From Leptospira interrogans serovar Manilae (GTDB lineage: Bacteria; Spirochaetota; Leptospiria; Leptospirales; Leptospiraceae), in contig CAMCZP010000003.1 in the NCBI GenBank assembly GCA_945887855.1, positions 30,373 to 94,372 on the forward strand: DNA of 64,000 nt, in the 5' to 3' direction. The translations under genes and the position numbers were made by a program. A model generated the notes under the pieces. It was not told where the DNA came from and made no database searches. It worked only from the letters and a program-made list of their open reading frames with translations. Within the stretch, counting starts at the first letter, position 1, and every line of letters starts with the position of its first letter. Below, in pieces: positions 46,194-56,878 of this stretch.

Positions 46194-49100
46194 TGAGAAA
46201 CTACACTAGCTTTGAATCTATTACAATAAAAATTGCCTCTCCAGAAAGAATTAAAGAATGGTCATACGGAGAAGTAAAAAAGCCTGAAACTATCAATTAT
46301 CGTACATTAAAACCGGAAAGAGATGGTTTATTTTGTGAGAAAATTTTTGGAACAACCAAGGATTGGGAATGTTATTGTGGAAAGTTTAAATCAATTCGTT
46401 ACAAGGGTGTGGTTTGTGATAAGTGTGGGGTAGAAGTTACTCACTCTAAAGTACGAAGAGAAAGAATGGGTCATATTGAATTAGCTGCTCCTGTATCACA
46501 TATCTGGTACTATCGATCAGTTCCGTCTAGAATGGGCTTGCTTCTCAACATGACAATGAATAATTTAAAGACTATTCTTTACTTTGAAAAGTATGTAATC
46601 ATAGACCCTGCAGATTCTGATCGAGAAAAAGGCCAACTCCTAGATGAAGATGAATATCATAGTTATTTAGATGAGTATGGTGATAAGTTTATTGCAATGA
46701 TAGGGGCGGATGCAATTAAAGAATTACTTGCCAGAGTAGATGTTGAAACAGAATCCAGAACCATTCGTCAGGCAATACAGGACAAAAAAAATTCTGATAA
46801 ACGTTTGATAAAAAGATTAGAAGTGCTTGAGGCTTTTCGTGATTCAGGCAACAGACCGGAGTGGATGATACTAGAAGTTGTGCCAGTGATTCCACCAGAA
46901 CTTAGGCCAATGGTGCAGCTCGATGGAGGAAGATTTGCAACTTCCGATTTAAATGATCTCTACCGAAGAGTTATCAACCGAAATAACCGTCTGAAGCGTC
47001 TGTTGCAATTAAAAGCACCTGAGATCATTGTTCGAAATGAGAAGCGTATGCTCCAAGAGGCAGTGGATGCTCTCTTTGATAATAGTCGAAGAAAAAGGAC
47101 AGTCAAAGGAAAGGGAAATCGACCTTTAAAATCTATTTCCGATATGCTCAAAGGAAAGCAAGGAAGATTCAGACAGAATCTACTTGGTAAAAGGGTGGAT
47201 TATTCCGGTAGATCTGTAATTGTAGTTGGTCCTGAGTTAAAATTTCATCAGATGGGTCTTCCCAAAAAAATGGCTTTAGAGCTATTCAAGCCATTTATCA
47301 TGAAGAGATTAGTTGATCTAGAACTTGCACCTAACATCAAGTCAGCAAAGAAAAAAGTAGAAGCTGAAGATAAAGATGTATTTGAAGCTCTTGAGACAGT
47401 TGTAAAAGAACACCCCGTACTACTCAACAGAGCACCAACCCTTCATAGACTTGGGATCCAAGCATTTCTTCCAATTTTAGTAGATGGAAAAGCCATTAAA
47501 CTTCATCCGCTTGTATGTCATGCATTCAATGCTGACTTTGACGGGGATCAGATGGCAATCCATGTACCTCTGTCTCCAAAAGCACAATTAGAAACATGGA
47601 TGCTCATGTTGTCTCCCCATAATATTTTAAATCCAGCCAATGGACATCCAATTTGTGGACCAACACAAGATATCGTTCTTGGCATATACTATCTAACTAG
47701 TGAAGTAAAGGGTGGATTGGGAGAAGGTAAGCTCTTCAGTGGCATAGATGAACTTATGTATGCTTTAGATACTGGTTACCTAGAACTCAGAGCAAAAATA
47801 AGCGTACTGTACCAAGGAAAGCTTATAGAAACTACTCCGGGAAGGATGATCTTTAATTCTGCTCTACCTAAAGATTACAGTTATATAAACAAAGCATTAG
47901 GTGATAAAGAAACCAATCGTATCATAGCTGAAGTGTATGACTTTCATGGTCCTGCAGCTACTGTTGTAATGCTTGATGATATTAAACGATTAGGGTATCG
48001 TTATGCAACAAGGTTTGCACCTACAATTTCTATTCATGATATTAAAGTATCACCTATCAAAGGAGCTTTAGTTTCTGATGCAAACAAAGAAGTTGAAAAA
48101 GCAGATAAAGAATACCGACAAGGGATTATCACTAACGATGAACGTAAAAAGAAAGTAATCGAAATTTGGACAAAAACAAATGATAAGATCACTGAAAGTA
48201 TGTTTAAGGAACTCGAAAAAGACCAGGACGGCTTCAATCCCGTCTATGTAATGGCAGCATCTGGTGCGAGGGGTTCTAAGCAGCAGATTCGCCAGCTAGC
48301 AGGGATGAGGGGACTTATGGCTAAGCCCAATGGTGAAATCATTGAACTTGCTATTCGATCTAACTTTAGAGAAGGATTGGATATATTAGAGTTCTTTATT
48401 TCCACCCACGGTGCTAGAAAGGGTCTTTCTGATACGGCACTTAAAACTGCAGATGCAGGGTATCTCACAAGAAGGCTCGTAGATATTAGTCAAGATGTAA
48501 TTATTAATGAAATAGATTGTGGTACAGAAAAATTGATTACCCTAGGTGTAGTAAAAGAGGGGGAAAATGTAATTGTATCGCTTTCGGATCGAATTTTTGG
48601 AAGGTACACTGCTGAGGATATAATTGATCCTGTAAATGAAGAAGTAGTTTATCCACGTAATACATTAATTAATAGAACTGTCGGTCAAAAACTAGAAAAC
48701 TTAGGTTATACTAAGTTAAGTGTAAGATCTCCCTTGACCTGTGAATCTAAGCAGGGAATATGCACGATGTGTTACGGTATGGATATGGCAAGATTGGTTC
48801 CTGCTGAGATTGGAGAAGCTGTGGGAACAATTGCAGCACAATCTATTGGTCAGCCGGGAACCCAGTTAACTATGAGAACCTTTCACATCGGTGGTGCGGC
48901 ATCTGCTAAAATTAAAGAAAAGGATCATAAAGTAAGCTTTAGATCTTATATTCGTTCTATCAATGGAAAAGTGATTACAAATACTATAGGTCAAAAAGTA
49001 TTTAGTAGGAGAGGTTCTATTGTAGTACAAAATTTAATTCAGGAAATTTCAATCGCAGACACTGCAAATATTCGAGTTAGAGATGGGCAGATGGTAGATA

Positions 49101-50515
49101 AAGGGGAAGTAATCGCCTCCACACCAAAAGGTGAAATGCTACATGCTGTTATGAGTGGAGTAATTGAATTCCATGAAACTTTTTTCCGAATTTTAGGTGA
49201 AAACATTGTAATACCATTAAAAATTGGAACTATTCTTTTGGTGAGCACAGGTATAGTGGTAGAACCCAACAAACCTCTCGCAGAATTTGATCCTTTCAAC
49301 GATGTAGTTGTAACTGACTATGAGGGTACTATTACCTGGATAGATATGGAAGTTGGTAAAAATATCAGAAGGGATGTAGATGCTAAGACAAACAATGAAA
49401 TCTTTAAAGTTATGGAACAGAGAAGGGATAAGCTCAATCCTAGAATTTCAGTTACATCAACTACTGGTATCACAGAAGAGTATACAGTACCGGTTGATTC
49501 CCTTATCACCCTTAAAACTGGGGAACCAATTAAAATTGGAGATCCATTGTTTAAAATTCCATCTCTAGTTGAAAAAACAAGGGATATCACTGGGGGGCTT
49601 CCTCGAGTAGATGAACTTTTTGAAGCTAGACGTCCAAAAGATGCTGCTACCTTAGCTGAAATCAGTGGAAGAATTGAAGATCCTAATGATATTGTTAAAG
49701 AAAAGAGAATTCTATACATTATTCCTGACAGTCTAGAACAAGAAAAAGTAAAAGTTGCAATACCTGTTGGAAAGCAGATTCGTGTTCAGCATGGAGACTA
49801 TGTAAAACAAGGTGATCAAATTGATGATGGAAACTTTGATCCTCATGATATTTTGAGAATCAAAGGAGTAGATGCACTTCATGCATACCTTGTGAAAGAA
49901 GTACAAGAAGTGTATCGTCTTCAGGGTGTTCATATCAATGATAAACATATTGAAGTAGTAGTAAGACAGATGTTGAGAAAAGTACTTATCACAGACAGTG
50001 GAGATACTCAATTTGTATCCCAACAACAGGTAGATAAGTTCCAATTTAAAGATGAAAACAAACGAGTTGAGTCAGAAGGGGGAAGTCCTGCTTCCTTCCA
50101 ACCAATTTTACTTGGGCTAACTAAAGCTTCTTTGAATACTGAGTCTTTCTTCTCTGCAGCATCCTTCCAGGAAACAACAAAGGTATTAACCGATGCAGCT
50201 ATAAAAGGAAAAACAGACCAATTGATTGGCTTAAAAGAAAATGTAATCATTGGACACATGATTCCTGCTGGAACTGGTATGAAAAGGTACAACAATATTG
50301 ATGTCTTCAGAGAACAATATGGTGACTTGGATAGGGATATGGAAGATCCTGAAGTTGCAGCCCTAGAAGAGGGTACTGGTGGGTTCTCCGCCTTCAGTGT
50401 GGATAGAGAGCAAAATACAATTGCTGTTGAAGTCACTGACAGAAAGGATTTGGAAAGGGATCTAGATGAAGAAGATTTCCCTGACGAAGAGGATATAGAA
50501 GAAGAAAAAGAGTAA
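46193..50515 (+). CDS. rpoC: DNA-directed RNA polymerase subunit beta'
   Basis: This 1440-residue beta' subunit has the N-terminal zinc site ([20 protein letters not shown]), the lid/rudder block [19 protein letters not shown], the catalytic Mg loop NADFDGD (Asp448, 450, 452), the second zinc site ([13 protein letters not shown]) and the trigger-loop region. The C-terminus is a strongly acidic tail ([19 protein letters not shown]). A structured 97-nt spacer separates it from rpsL. Confidence 0.98.
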   Translation: MRNYTSFESITIKIASPERIKEWSYGEVKKPETINYRTLKPERDGLFCEKIFGTTKDWECYCGKFKSIRYKGVVCDKCGVEVTHSKVRRERMGHIELAAPVSHIWYYRSVPSRMGLLLNMTMNNLKTILYFEKYVIIDPADSDREKGQLLDEDEYHSYLDEYGDKFIAMIGADAIKELLARVDVETESRTIRQAIQDKKNSDKRLIKRLEVLEAFRDSGNRPEWMILEVVPVIPPELRPMVQLDGGRFATSDLNDLYRRVINRNNRLKRLLQLKAPEIIVRNEKRMLQEAVDALFDNSRRKRTVKGKGNRPLKSISDMLKGKQGRFRQNLLGKRVDYSGRSVIVVGPELKFHQMGLPKKMALELFKPFIMKRLVDLELAPNIKSAKKKVEAEDKDVFEALETVVKEHPVLLNRAPTLHRLGIQAFLPILVDGKAIKLHPLVCHAFNADFDGDQMAIHVPLSPKAQLETWMLMLSPHNILNPANGHPICGPTQDIVLGIYYLTSEVKGGLGEGKLFSGIDELMYALDTGYLELRAKISVLYQGKLIETTPGRMIFNSALPKDYSYINKALGDKETNRIIAEVYDFHGPAATVVMLDDIKRLGYRYATRFAPTISIHDIKVSPIKGALVSDANKEVEKADKEYRQGIITNDERKKKVIEIWTKTNDKITESMFKELEKDQDGFNPVYVMAASGARGSKQQIRQLAGMRGLMAKPNGEIIELAIRSNFREGLDILEFFISTHGARKGLSDTALKTADAGYLTRRLVDISQDVIINEIDCGTEKLITLGVVKEGENVIVSLSDRIFGRYTAEDIIDPVNEEVVYPRNTLINRTVGQKLENLGYTKLSVRSPLTCESKQGICTMCYGMDMARLVPAEIGEAVGTIAAQSIGQPGTQLTMRTFHIGGAASAKIKEKDHKVSFRSYIRSINGKVITNTIGQKVFSRRGSIVVQNLIQEISIADTANIRVRDGQMVDKGEVIASTPKGEMLHAVMSGVIEFHETFFRILGENIVIPLKIGTILLVSTGIVVEPNKPLAEFDPFNDVVVTDYEGTITWIDMEVGKNIRRDVDAKTNNEIFKVMEQRRDKLNPRISVTSTTGITEEYTVPVDSLITLKTGEPIKIGDPLFKIPSLVEKTRDITGGLPRVDELFEARRPKDAATLAEISGRIEDPNDIVKEKRILYIIPDSLEQEKVKVAIPVGKQIRVQHGDYVKQGDQIDDGNFDPHDILRIKGVDALHAYLVKEVQEVYRLQGVHINDKHIEVVVRQMLRKVLITDSGDTQFVSQQQVDKFQFKDENKRVESEGGSPASFQPILLGLTKASLNTESFFSAASFQETTKVLTDAAIKGKTDQLIGLKENVIIGHMIPAGTGMKRYNNIDVFREQYGDLDRDMEDPEVAALEEGTGGFSAFSVDREQNTIAVEVTDRKDLERDLDEEDFPDEEDIEEEKE

Positions 50516-50522
50516 TTTGGAA

Positions 50523-50574
50523 ATGCCAGGATTGAATTTTGTTTACAAAATCATGTTTCATTCAAGACTGGCAT
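50523..50574 (+). promoter_or_regulatory. Structured RNA element in the rpoC-rpsL spacer
   Basis: A nested fold is visible: ATGCCAG (50523-50529) pairs with CTGGCAT (50568-50574). A symmetric GA/GA internal loop (50530-50531, 50566-50567) follows, then TTGAAT (50532-50537) pairs with ATTCAA (50560-50565). The apical part can form TTTG-TTTA-CAAA (50538-50549). No T-run follows, so it is not a standard terminator. It lies 38 nt before rpsL and could be an r-protein binding or RNase processing site. Confidence 0.5.
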
Positions 50575-50612
50575 ATAGTTCACGAGTATAGGAATTTTAG
50601 TAGGGAATAAGA

Positions 50613-50987
50613 ATGCCAACAATAAATCAGTTAATTCGACACGGTAGAGATAAGCAAAATAAAAAAACAAAATCACCAGCACTAAAAGCATGTCCTCAGA
50701 GAAGGGGAGTTTGCACAAGAGTGATGACTTTTACACCAAAAAAACCCAACTCAGCACTTAGAAAAGTTGCTAGGGTACGTCTCTCTACAGGTATAGAAGT
50801 AACAGCATACATCCCTGGAGAAGGTCATAATTTACAGGAACACAACGTTGTCCTTATTCGTGGGGGAAGAGTAAAAGATCTTCCCGGGGTTCGTTATCAT
50901 ATTATAAGAGGAACCTTAGATACACTTGGTGTAGATAAAAGAAGAAAAGGCCGTTCGAAATACGGTGCTAAAAGACCTAAGGCATAA
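50613..50987 (+). CDS. rpsL: 30S ribosomal protein S12
   Basis: This 124-residue decoding-centre protein has [17 protein letters not shown] and [17 protein letters not shown] with the lysines that are changed in streptomycin-resistant mutants still present, so the gene looks streptomycin-sensitive. The start is ATG 50613. It is followed 11 nt later by rpsG. Confidence 0.98.
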   Translation: MPTINQLIRHGRDKQNKKTKSPALKACPQRRGVCTRVMTFTPKKPNSALRKVARVRLSTGIEVTAYIPGEGHNLQEHNVVLIRGGRVKDLPGVRYHIIRGTLDTLGVDKRRKGRSKYGAKRPKA

Positions 50988-50998
50988 TAGGAGTTAAA

Positions 50999-51472
50999 AT
51001 GTCCAGACGTAGAGGAAAAGTAGAACCCAGAAATATGGAACCTGATATTCGTTATAAGGATCCAGTTGTTACTAAATTTATAAATTGTTTGATGTACAGT
51101 GGTAAAAAGAGTGTTGCTGAAAAAATATTTTACGATGCACTTGATACAATCCAGACAAAAGTAAACAATGACCCATATAAAATATTTACAGAAGCATTGA
51201 ACAACGTAAAGCCTGAAGTTGAAGTTAAGTCTAGGAGAGTGGGTGGTGTAACATACCAAGTTCCAATAGAGGTTCGTCCTGAGAGAAGACTAGCGTTGGG
51301 TATTAAATGGATCATTCGTTATGCAAGAGATAGAAATGAAAAATCCATGAGCCAAAAGTTAGCATCTGAAATTATGGATGCTCACAGAGGAACGGGTTCT
51401 TCTATTAAAAAGAAAGAAGATATTCGTAAAATGGCTGAAGCTAACAAAGCATTCAGTCACTATCGATGGTAG
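50999..51472 (+). CDS. rpsG: 30S ribosomal protein S7
   Basis: This 157-residue 16S rRNA-binding assembly protein has SRRRGKVEPRNMEPD, KFINCLMYSGKKSVAEKI and GGVTYQVPIEVRPERR. The C-terminus ends KAFSHYRW. No fusA or tuf follows; the operon closes with a strong hairpin. Confidence 0.98.
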   Translation: MSRRRGKVEPRNMEPDIRYKDPVVTKFINCLMYSGKKSVAEKIFYDALDTIQTKVNNDPYKIFTEALNNVKPEVEVKSRRVGGVTYQVPIEVRPERRLALGIKWIIRYARDRNEKSMSQKLASEIMDAHRGTGSSIKKKEDIRKMAEANKAFSHYRW

Positions 51473-51494
51473 CTTCACTCTAAACCATTTAAAT

Positions 51495-51525
51495 TATTCA
51501 GTAGAGTGCAATGCTCTACTGAATA
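51495..51525. terminator. Bidirectional terminator between rpsG and nadE
   Basis: A perfect 12-bp stem (TATTCAGTAGAG / CTCTACTGAATA) with a 7-nt loop lies 22 nt after rpsG and 5 nt from the convergent nadE stop. It is positioned to end transcription from both sides. Confidence 0.75.
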
Positions 51526-51529
51526 TCCA

Positions 51530-53416
51530 TTAACTTAAGATTGGGTATCTAAAACTAGTTTTAGGGTCTAATCCGTAGTCATCTAAATGAAAACCTGGAG
51601 GCAATCGTTCTCGTTTCCATTGTGATCTTTTGAATAATATAATAAATTTACTTATATATTTTTTCAATGTATCTTCATCTATATTTTGTTCAGTTTCTAA
51701 TAAAATTTCCAAAATTTCACTTTCTCCTCTACCATGGAATACATACTCTCTCTCAATTTTTTGTAATATTGGATAAGGCATTAATTCCTTTTCATCTTCT
51801 TGGAGTTCATTCAAGGGTCTTAATTCAGCAGTGGGTTTTTTATTTAAAAGAAGTTTTAAAGAGGGCAGGGTAGGCAAGAGAGGTTCAGAATCTTTGCTAA
51901 TATAATCTAACCACCTTAAAATAAATTCTTTACTAACTCCAGAAATCGGACAGATAGACCCTGAGGAATCCCCATCCATAGTTGTGTAGCCTACACTTGA
52001 TTCACTTCTATTTCCAGTTGAAATTAGAAGATGATTTTTAAGATTTGCCATAAACCAAACAATGGGTGATCGTGCCCTTGCTTGGATATTTTGTAGGGCT
52101 AAATCATGTTCTAACCAATTTGGTGATATATCTAAATTTTTAGAAATACTTGATACGATAAAATCAATTACAGAATCTATCTTTATTTCATGATGTTGTA
52201 CGTTTAGTTCTGCTGCTAACATTTTAGCGTAAATTTTTGTGTCCTGAGAGTTGTTTTCTGTTCCTTGGTAGATTGTAAATAGGAGATTTTTTTCTTCTAA
52301 TGATAATTCTTCAAAAATAGTATCACTTATTTCCACCTTTGCTTTTCTTATCATAAGAGAGACAAGTATAGCACATGCAGAACTATCTGCTCCTCCTGAC
52401 AATGACAATGAAAACCCTTTTGCTTTGGATTTTATCAGATAATCAAAAAGCCCTAATGTCACTGCATCAGAAAAATCCTTAAAGTTATTACATTCTACTG
52501 GATTGATTGGTTGTGATAAATTTTCAGCGGGATGAGAAATTCTAAGTGTATGGCTTACAATAGTATATAAATTATTCTCATTATTTAAAAAGTTTCTATA
52601 ATTTTTAGATTTGTTATGTTTTATTGAATCAATATCTATTATCCCTTTGGTAATCTCAAAATCAGAAAAATGAAGTCGTTTGCCTTCATTTAAAATTTCA
52701 CCATTTTGTGAAATGAGAGATCCACCTTCAAAAATAATCTTTCCAGACTCATTTCCATTTAAGTTTGAATAAATAAAAATATTATTTTGAGCTCTAGAGC
52801 TTTCACTAAAAATTCTTCGTCTTATGGATTGTTTATTGAAACTAAAATGAGAGGCTCCCATAGATAAAATTATATCAGCTCCCATTGAACTCAATTGAGT
52901 TGATGGACGATTGCTATTCCATGAATCTTCACAAATTTCTATACCAAAAGAGAAATCAGACGATTTAAATAATAAATTTCCAAAAGGAATTTGTTCATGA
53001 TTAAAGTTAATTATTTCATATCCTTTATAGTTTTCTTGAAACCATCTTTTCTCATAATGAACACCAGTGTTTGCTAGGTGGATCTTTGGCACTAAGCCTA
53101 ATAGTTTTTGGTTACAAAGAATGGCGGCACAATTATAAAGATATGATGAATGAAAAATTGGTAAACCTACAACAATAATTTTATTATTACTCAAAGGTTT
53201 TATTTGTTCTAAAGATTTTTTGGCTTTTTCCCAAACATAAGGATTATAAAATGCATCCTCACATCCATATCCTGAGATACAAAGCTCTGGAAATAAAATC
53301 AATTGAGATGTTGTATTTTCTTCCTCTTCTAATATTTTTTTTATAAGTTTTAAGTTTCCATTGAAATCCAAAGGAGTAGATTTCATAGTCACACTAGTTA
53401 CTTTAAATTTATTCAT
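51530..53416 (-). CDS. nadE: Glutamine-dependent NAD(+) synthetase
   Basis: This 628-residue two-domain enzyme makes NAD from deamido-NAD, glutamine and ATP. The N-terminal nitrilase-type glutaminase has Glu44 (LFPELCISGYG), Lys111 (LVPKIHLANTG) and Cys162 (FGIEICEDSW). The C-terminal synthetase has the ATP loop SLSGGADSSA (340-346) and STGNRSESSVGYTT. The length fits the eukaryote-like/long bacterial form. Its ATG overlaps the Kdo transferase stop by 4 nt. Confidence 0.95.
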   Translation of the reverse strand: MNKFKVTSVTMKSTPLDFNGNLKLIKKILEEEENTTSQLILFPELCISGYGCEDAFYNPYVWEKAKKSLEQIKPLSNNKIIVVGLPIFHSSYLYNCAAILCNQKLLGLVPKIHLANTGVHYEKRWFQENYKGYEIINFNHEQIPFGNLLFKSSDFSFGIEICEDSWNSNRPSTQLSSMGADIILSMGASHFSFNKQSIRRRIFSESSRAQNNIFIYSNLNGNESGKIIFEGGSLISQNGEILNEGKRLHFSDFEITKGIIDIDSIKHNKSKNYRNFLNNENNLYTIVSHTLRISHPAENLSQPINPVECNNFKDFSDAVTLGLFDYLIKSKAKGFSLSLSGGADSSACAILVSLMIRKAKVEISDTIFEELSLEEKNLLFTIYQGTENNSQDTKIYAKMLAAELNVQHHEIKIDSVIDFIVSSISKNLDISPNWLEHDLALQNIQARARSPIVWFMANLKNHLLISTGNRSESSVGYTTMDGDSSGSICPISGVSKEFILRWLDYISKDSEPLLPTLPSLKLLLNKKPTAELRPLNELQEDEKELMPYPILQKIEREYVFHGRGESEILEILLETEQNIDEDTLKKYISKFIILFKRSQWKRERLPPGFHLDDYGLDPKTSFRYPILS

Positions 53417-54669
53417 ACTATTTCTCTCCTGATAAAATGGTTAAAAAATTTCATGGACGAACCTCTTTTATTGGTAACATATTTTATTATGTTATATTTA
53501 TTTTTATTGTAAAAATTCTCATCATTATATGAGTTACAAAAATTAATAAAATCAGTAGAGTTAGATATAATACTTAAAAAACCGGATTGATTTAATTCTA
53601 ATGCTTCAGAAGCATGTGATATTTTTTTCCCCGTGCATATAGGTAATCCAAAATATGCGGGCTCTATTACATTGTGAACCCTATTGTGAAATGCACCTCC
53701 AACATAACATAAATAAGCATGTCTGTATGCAAAAGCCAATAGTCCCAATATATCGAAAATTATAACTTGTTTTAAATCATCAATCTTTATGTTTGAATAC
53801 TTGCTAAACTCAATTTTATTTTTATTTAAGTTATGCTCAAGTTCATTAATTCTTTCATTGTTTATCTTGTGTGGAAAAATCCAAATTGAATATTTATTTT
53901 TTAATAGCTCTGAAAATGATGGAATTATTACATTATCACATTCTAAATATGTAGAAGCTAGTATTATAATTTTTCCTTTTTTATATTTTTCTAGATTATC
54001 AAAATCAATAGCTTTACTTTCGATTTTTTCTGATACGGAATCAAAACGAGAGTCACCACAACTAAAAACTTCTGTAGTTTTTGAAAATTTTTTAAAAAGT
54101 TCTACACTTAACTCACTTGAGGGTGAAATTCCTGAAAGTTTAGATAATACTTCTGAGGTCAATTTTCTCGAAAAAATATTTCTTATCCGACTAGAGTTTG
54201 GATGTAAACTACCACAAGCCAAAAAAACTTTGCAATGAAATAGATTTGCACTGAGTACCAGATTGGGCCAGATGTCCCATGCTGCAATTATGATAATTTT
54301 TGGCTTAAATTTTTCAAAAATTATATTATAATTATTTTTAAAATCTAAAGGAAGGTAAAAATAAAAATCAATGTTTTGGGAGTTAAATTTTTTTTTATCT
54401 ACACTTTGAGAATACACAGATTGGAGTATATATGAATTTGGAACTTCTTTTTTTATCACGCTGGCAATTGAATTACACTGATCTAATTCCCCTACGGAAG
54501 CAGCATGCATCCATATTATATTTTGAGACAATGGCTCTTTTTCTTCCTTTATTTTCTGTATACTTTCATTTCGTAACGAATTAAAATAAAAAACCTTGGA
54601 ATTTGTTACGCACAAGAGTTGATAAATTGGTCTTAAAAAAAATAGAAATAGATTATAGATTGCAATCAT
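53413..54669 (-). CDS. waaA: 3-deoxy-D-manno-octulosonic acid (Kdo) transferase
   Basis: This 418-residue GT-B glycosyltransferase of the KdtA/WaaA family adds Kdo to lipid A. It has an N-terminal membrane anchor, HAASVGE with catalytic-type Glu61, and the C-terminal GGAFHNRVHNVIEPAYFGLP block. The usual ETExWPN motif reads AWDIWPN (130-136), so two acidic positions differ. It implies a Kdo-containing LPS. It is coupled to nadE downstream and divergent from the Fe-S oxidoreductase across only 76 nt. Confidence 0.88.
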   Translation of the reverse strand: MIAIYNLFLFFLRPIYQLLCVTNSKVFYFNSLRNESIQKIKEEKEPLSQNIIWMHAASVGELDQCNSIASVIKKEVPNSYILQSVYSQSVDKKKFNSQNIDFYFYLPLDFKNNYNIIFEKFKPKIIIIAAWDIWPNLVLSANLFHCKVFLACGSLHPNSSRIRNIFSRKLTSEVLSKLSGISPSSELSVELFKKFSKTTEVFSCGDSRFDSVSEKIESKAIDFDNLEKYKKGKIIILASTYLECDNVIIPSFSELLKNKYSIWIFPHKINNERINELEHNLNKNKIEFSKYSNIKIDDLKQVIIFDILGLLAFAYRHAYLCYVGGAFHNRVHNVIEPAYFGLPICTGKKISHASEALELNQSGFLSIISNSTDFINFCNSYNDENFYNKNKYNIIKYVTNKRGSSMKFFNHFIRREIV

Positions 54670-54745
54670 AATTTTATTTTTAAATAGACAAACCTTGTTT
54701 CCATGTTTTTATATCCTTATTAAATACTGTTTTGAGGTCAAGGAT

Positions 54746-56812
54746 TTGGATAATCTTATATTCCACATCATATTTACTATTCTATTTGCTGTGGCTAATT
54801 TTGTATTTGTTAGGGCTGTTCACTATCGTCTGGGTTTAGTTTTTCAAGCTCAAAAGGCTCATTTTCATGAGGATGTTTCCGGTCATCCAAACCTAGGATT
54901 TCGCATAAGGAGTATCATAGAAAATGTAATTTTCCAAAAGAAAAATTTTCAAGAACCACTCCGGGGCGTAATGCATGCCTTTATTTTTTACGGTTTTTTG
55001 ATCTACTTACTACACACTACAAATCAAATTGTAGCAGGTGTAGCAGGATATTGGTTACATGATCCTTATGAATTTTCCCTATTAGGATTTGCTCCCTCCC
55101 TGGCATACGCATATGAAGGGGTAGTTCAGGCAATCTCCATATTTGTTTTGATCGGGCTCGGATTTTTTGCCCAAAGAAGATGGATACAAAAAGCTAAGGG
55201 ATTGGATGTACATTCTCCCGCCTCTGCTATTGTTATCTCAATGATTGCAGTCTTAATGATAACAACACTTTTTGGAGAGGGAGCTAAAGTTATTTCTCAA
55301 ACCTACTCCATTAAAAATGGAGCTCTCAGAGAAGGTTTTCCCATTGCTGTTTTTATCAGTCATATCTGGAGTGCATTGGGCGTTGGAGGAGCTTCTGGAG
55401 ATATAGTCTTTAAAATTTTTTGGTGGGCTCACATACTCACAGTATTTACTTTTATGTTGTATGTCCCTACCTCTAAACATGCACATTTGATTTTTGCACC
55501 AGTAAATTACTTCCTTGTAACAGATACCCCCAAAGGTGCTCTTTCCAAACCAAACCTTGAAGATGAAAATGCTCTTTATGGAGCAAACAAAGTCCAAGAT
55601 TTTCCCTTCCCCAACCTTTTAGATGGCTTAGCATGTATTGAATGTGGTCGGTGCCAAGTGCAATGCCCTGCAAATAGAACGGGCAAAGTTTTAAATCCAA
55701 AATCCATCATAGTTGAACTTAAACATGCACTAATGGAAAAAATGCCAGAAGTAGCAAATGCCAGAAAACAGGGAAAATCAGCAGAAGAAATACTGGGCAT
55801 GGAAACCAATGTTATAGGCTCTTATATATCAGAAGATGCTATATGGGGATGCACTACATGCTATGCATGCGTCCAGGCATGTCCTGTAGGAAACAATCAG
55901 GTGAATGCAATTGTAGAAATGAGAAGAAATCTGGTTTTAGCAGAATCCAAATTTCCAGCTGAGCTACAGGGTGCTTTTTCTAACATGGAAAACAATTCAA
56001 ATCCATGGGGAAGGGGAGCACATACCCGTGCAGATTGGGCAGAAGGGCTGGGTGTAAAAACTTTAGCGGAAGATCCAAATGTGGATGTTCTCTATTGGGT
56101 TGGATGTGCCGGGGCGTTTGACGATAGAAGCACAAAAACAGCTAAAGCTTTCGTTCAGATTATGCAAAAGGCAGGTGTGAATTTTGGCATACTTGGAACA
56201 GAGGAAGGATGTTCTGGGGACTCAGCTCGTAGAGGAGGAAATGAGTATCTCTACCAAATGTTAGCACAAACCAATGTGGATACAATGAATGGATACAATG
56301 TCCAAAAGATTGTAGCAACCTGTCCTCATTGCTTCAATACACTAAAAAATGAATATCCCCAATTTGGTGGTAACTTTGAAGTCAAGCACCACAGTGAGTT
56401 CATCCAGGAATTAATTTCTAAGGGAAAGATTGATGTATCAGCAAATGCCGAGGATCTAGAGAAAACAGTAACCTATCACGATCCCTGCTATCTGGGAAGA
56501 TACAACGATAAATATGAAGAACCAAGGGATTTAGTAAAAGTCACAGGAAGTTCTTTAGAAGAAGCATCTGACCACCACTCCAAATCTCTTTGCTGCGGAG
56601 CTGGGGGAGCACAAATGTGGATGGAAGAACAAAACAATGATCGTGTCAATTTCAAACGCACAGCCCAACTACTTGAAACAGGTGCATCTACAATAGCTGT
56701 AGGATGTCCATTCTGTATGACTATGATAACAGATGGTGTAAAAAATGCTGAAAGAATTGATACTGTAAATGTGAAAGATATCGCAGAAATAGTAGCTGAA
56801 AGATTAATATAA
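54746..56812 (+). CDS. Membrane-bound Fe-S oxidoreductase (HdrD/GlpC-like), possible ETF:quinone oxidoreductase
   Basis: From TTG 54746 (GAGG 8 nt upstream) this is 688 residues; an upstream TTG at 54695 has no ribosome site. The N-terminal half has about five to six membrane helices of the nitrate-reductase-gamma type with paired histidines for haem. Two 4Fe-4S motifs follow (CIECGRCQVQCP and CTTCYACVQACP), then two CCG-type domains (CPHCFNTL; SLCCGAGGAQMWME). Relatives carry electrons from ETF to menaquinone in beta-oxidation. That role fits the acyl-CoA enzymes nearby but is inferred. Confidence 0.85.
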   Translation: MDNLIFHIIFTILFAVANFVFVRAVHYRLGLVFQAQKAHFHEDVSGHPNLGFRIRSIIENVIFQKKNFQEPLRGVMHAFIFYGFLIYLLHTTNQIVAGVAGYWLHDPYEFSLLGFAPSLAYAYEGVVQAISIFVLIGLGFFAQRRWIQKAKGLDVHSPASAIVISMIAVLMITTLFGEGAKVISQTYSIKNGALREGFPIAVFISHIWSALGVGGASGDIVFKIFWWAHILTVFTFMLYVPTSKHAHLIFAPVNYFLVTDTPKGALSKPNLEDENALYGANKVQDFPFPNLLDGLACIECGRCQVQCPANRTGKVLNPKSIIVELKHALMEKMPEVANARKQGKSAEEILGMETNVIGSYISEDAIWGCTTCYACVQACPVGNNQVNAIVEMRRNLVLAESKFPAELQGAFSNMENNSNPWGRGAHTRADWAEGLGVKTLAEDPNVDVLYWVGCAGAFDDRSTKTAKAFVQIMQKAGVNFGILGTEEGCSGDSARRGGNEYLYQMLAQTNVDTMNGYNVQKIVATCPHCFNTLKNEYPQFGGNFEVKHHSEFIQELISKGKIDVSANAEDLEKTVTYHDPCYLGRYNDKYEEPRDLVKVTGSSLEEASDHHSKSLCCGAGGAQMWMEEQNNDRVNFKRTAQLLETGASTIAVGCPFCMTMITDGVKNAERIDTVNVKDIAEIVAERLI

Positions 56813-56832
56813 TTTCTACACTAAATTTTTTT

Positions 56833-56870
56833 AAATTGGAGGATTCCATTCCACTGAATCCTCCAATTTT
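56833..56870. terminator. Bidirectional terminator after the Fe-S oxidoreductase
   Basis: A 14-bp perfect stem (AAATTGGAGGATTC / GAATCCTCCAATTT) with a 9-nt loop and a T-run lies between two convergent genes, 20 nt from one stop and 8 nt from the other. Confidence 0.8.
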
Positions 56871-56878
56871 TATTCCTC

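Noticed and set aside
55253..55809. Overlapping minus-strand frames opposite the Fe-S oxidoreductase
   Set aside because: Cysteine- and histidine-rich products arise from the antisense of conserved coding sequence; no independent support.
54695..56812. TTG at 54695 as start of the Fe-S oxidoreductase
   Set aside because: No ribosome site precedes it, while TTG 54746 has GAGG at the correct distance and begins just before the first membrane helix.
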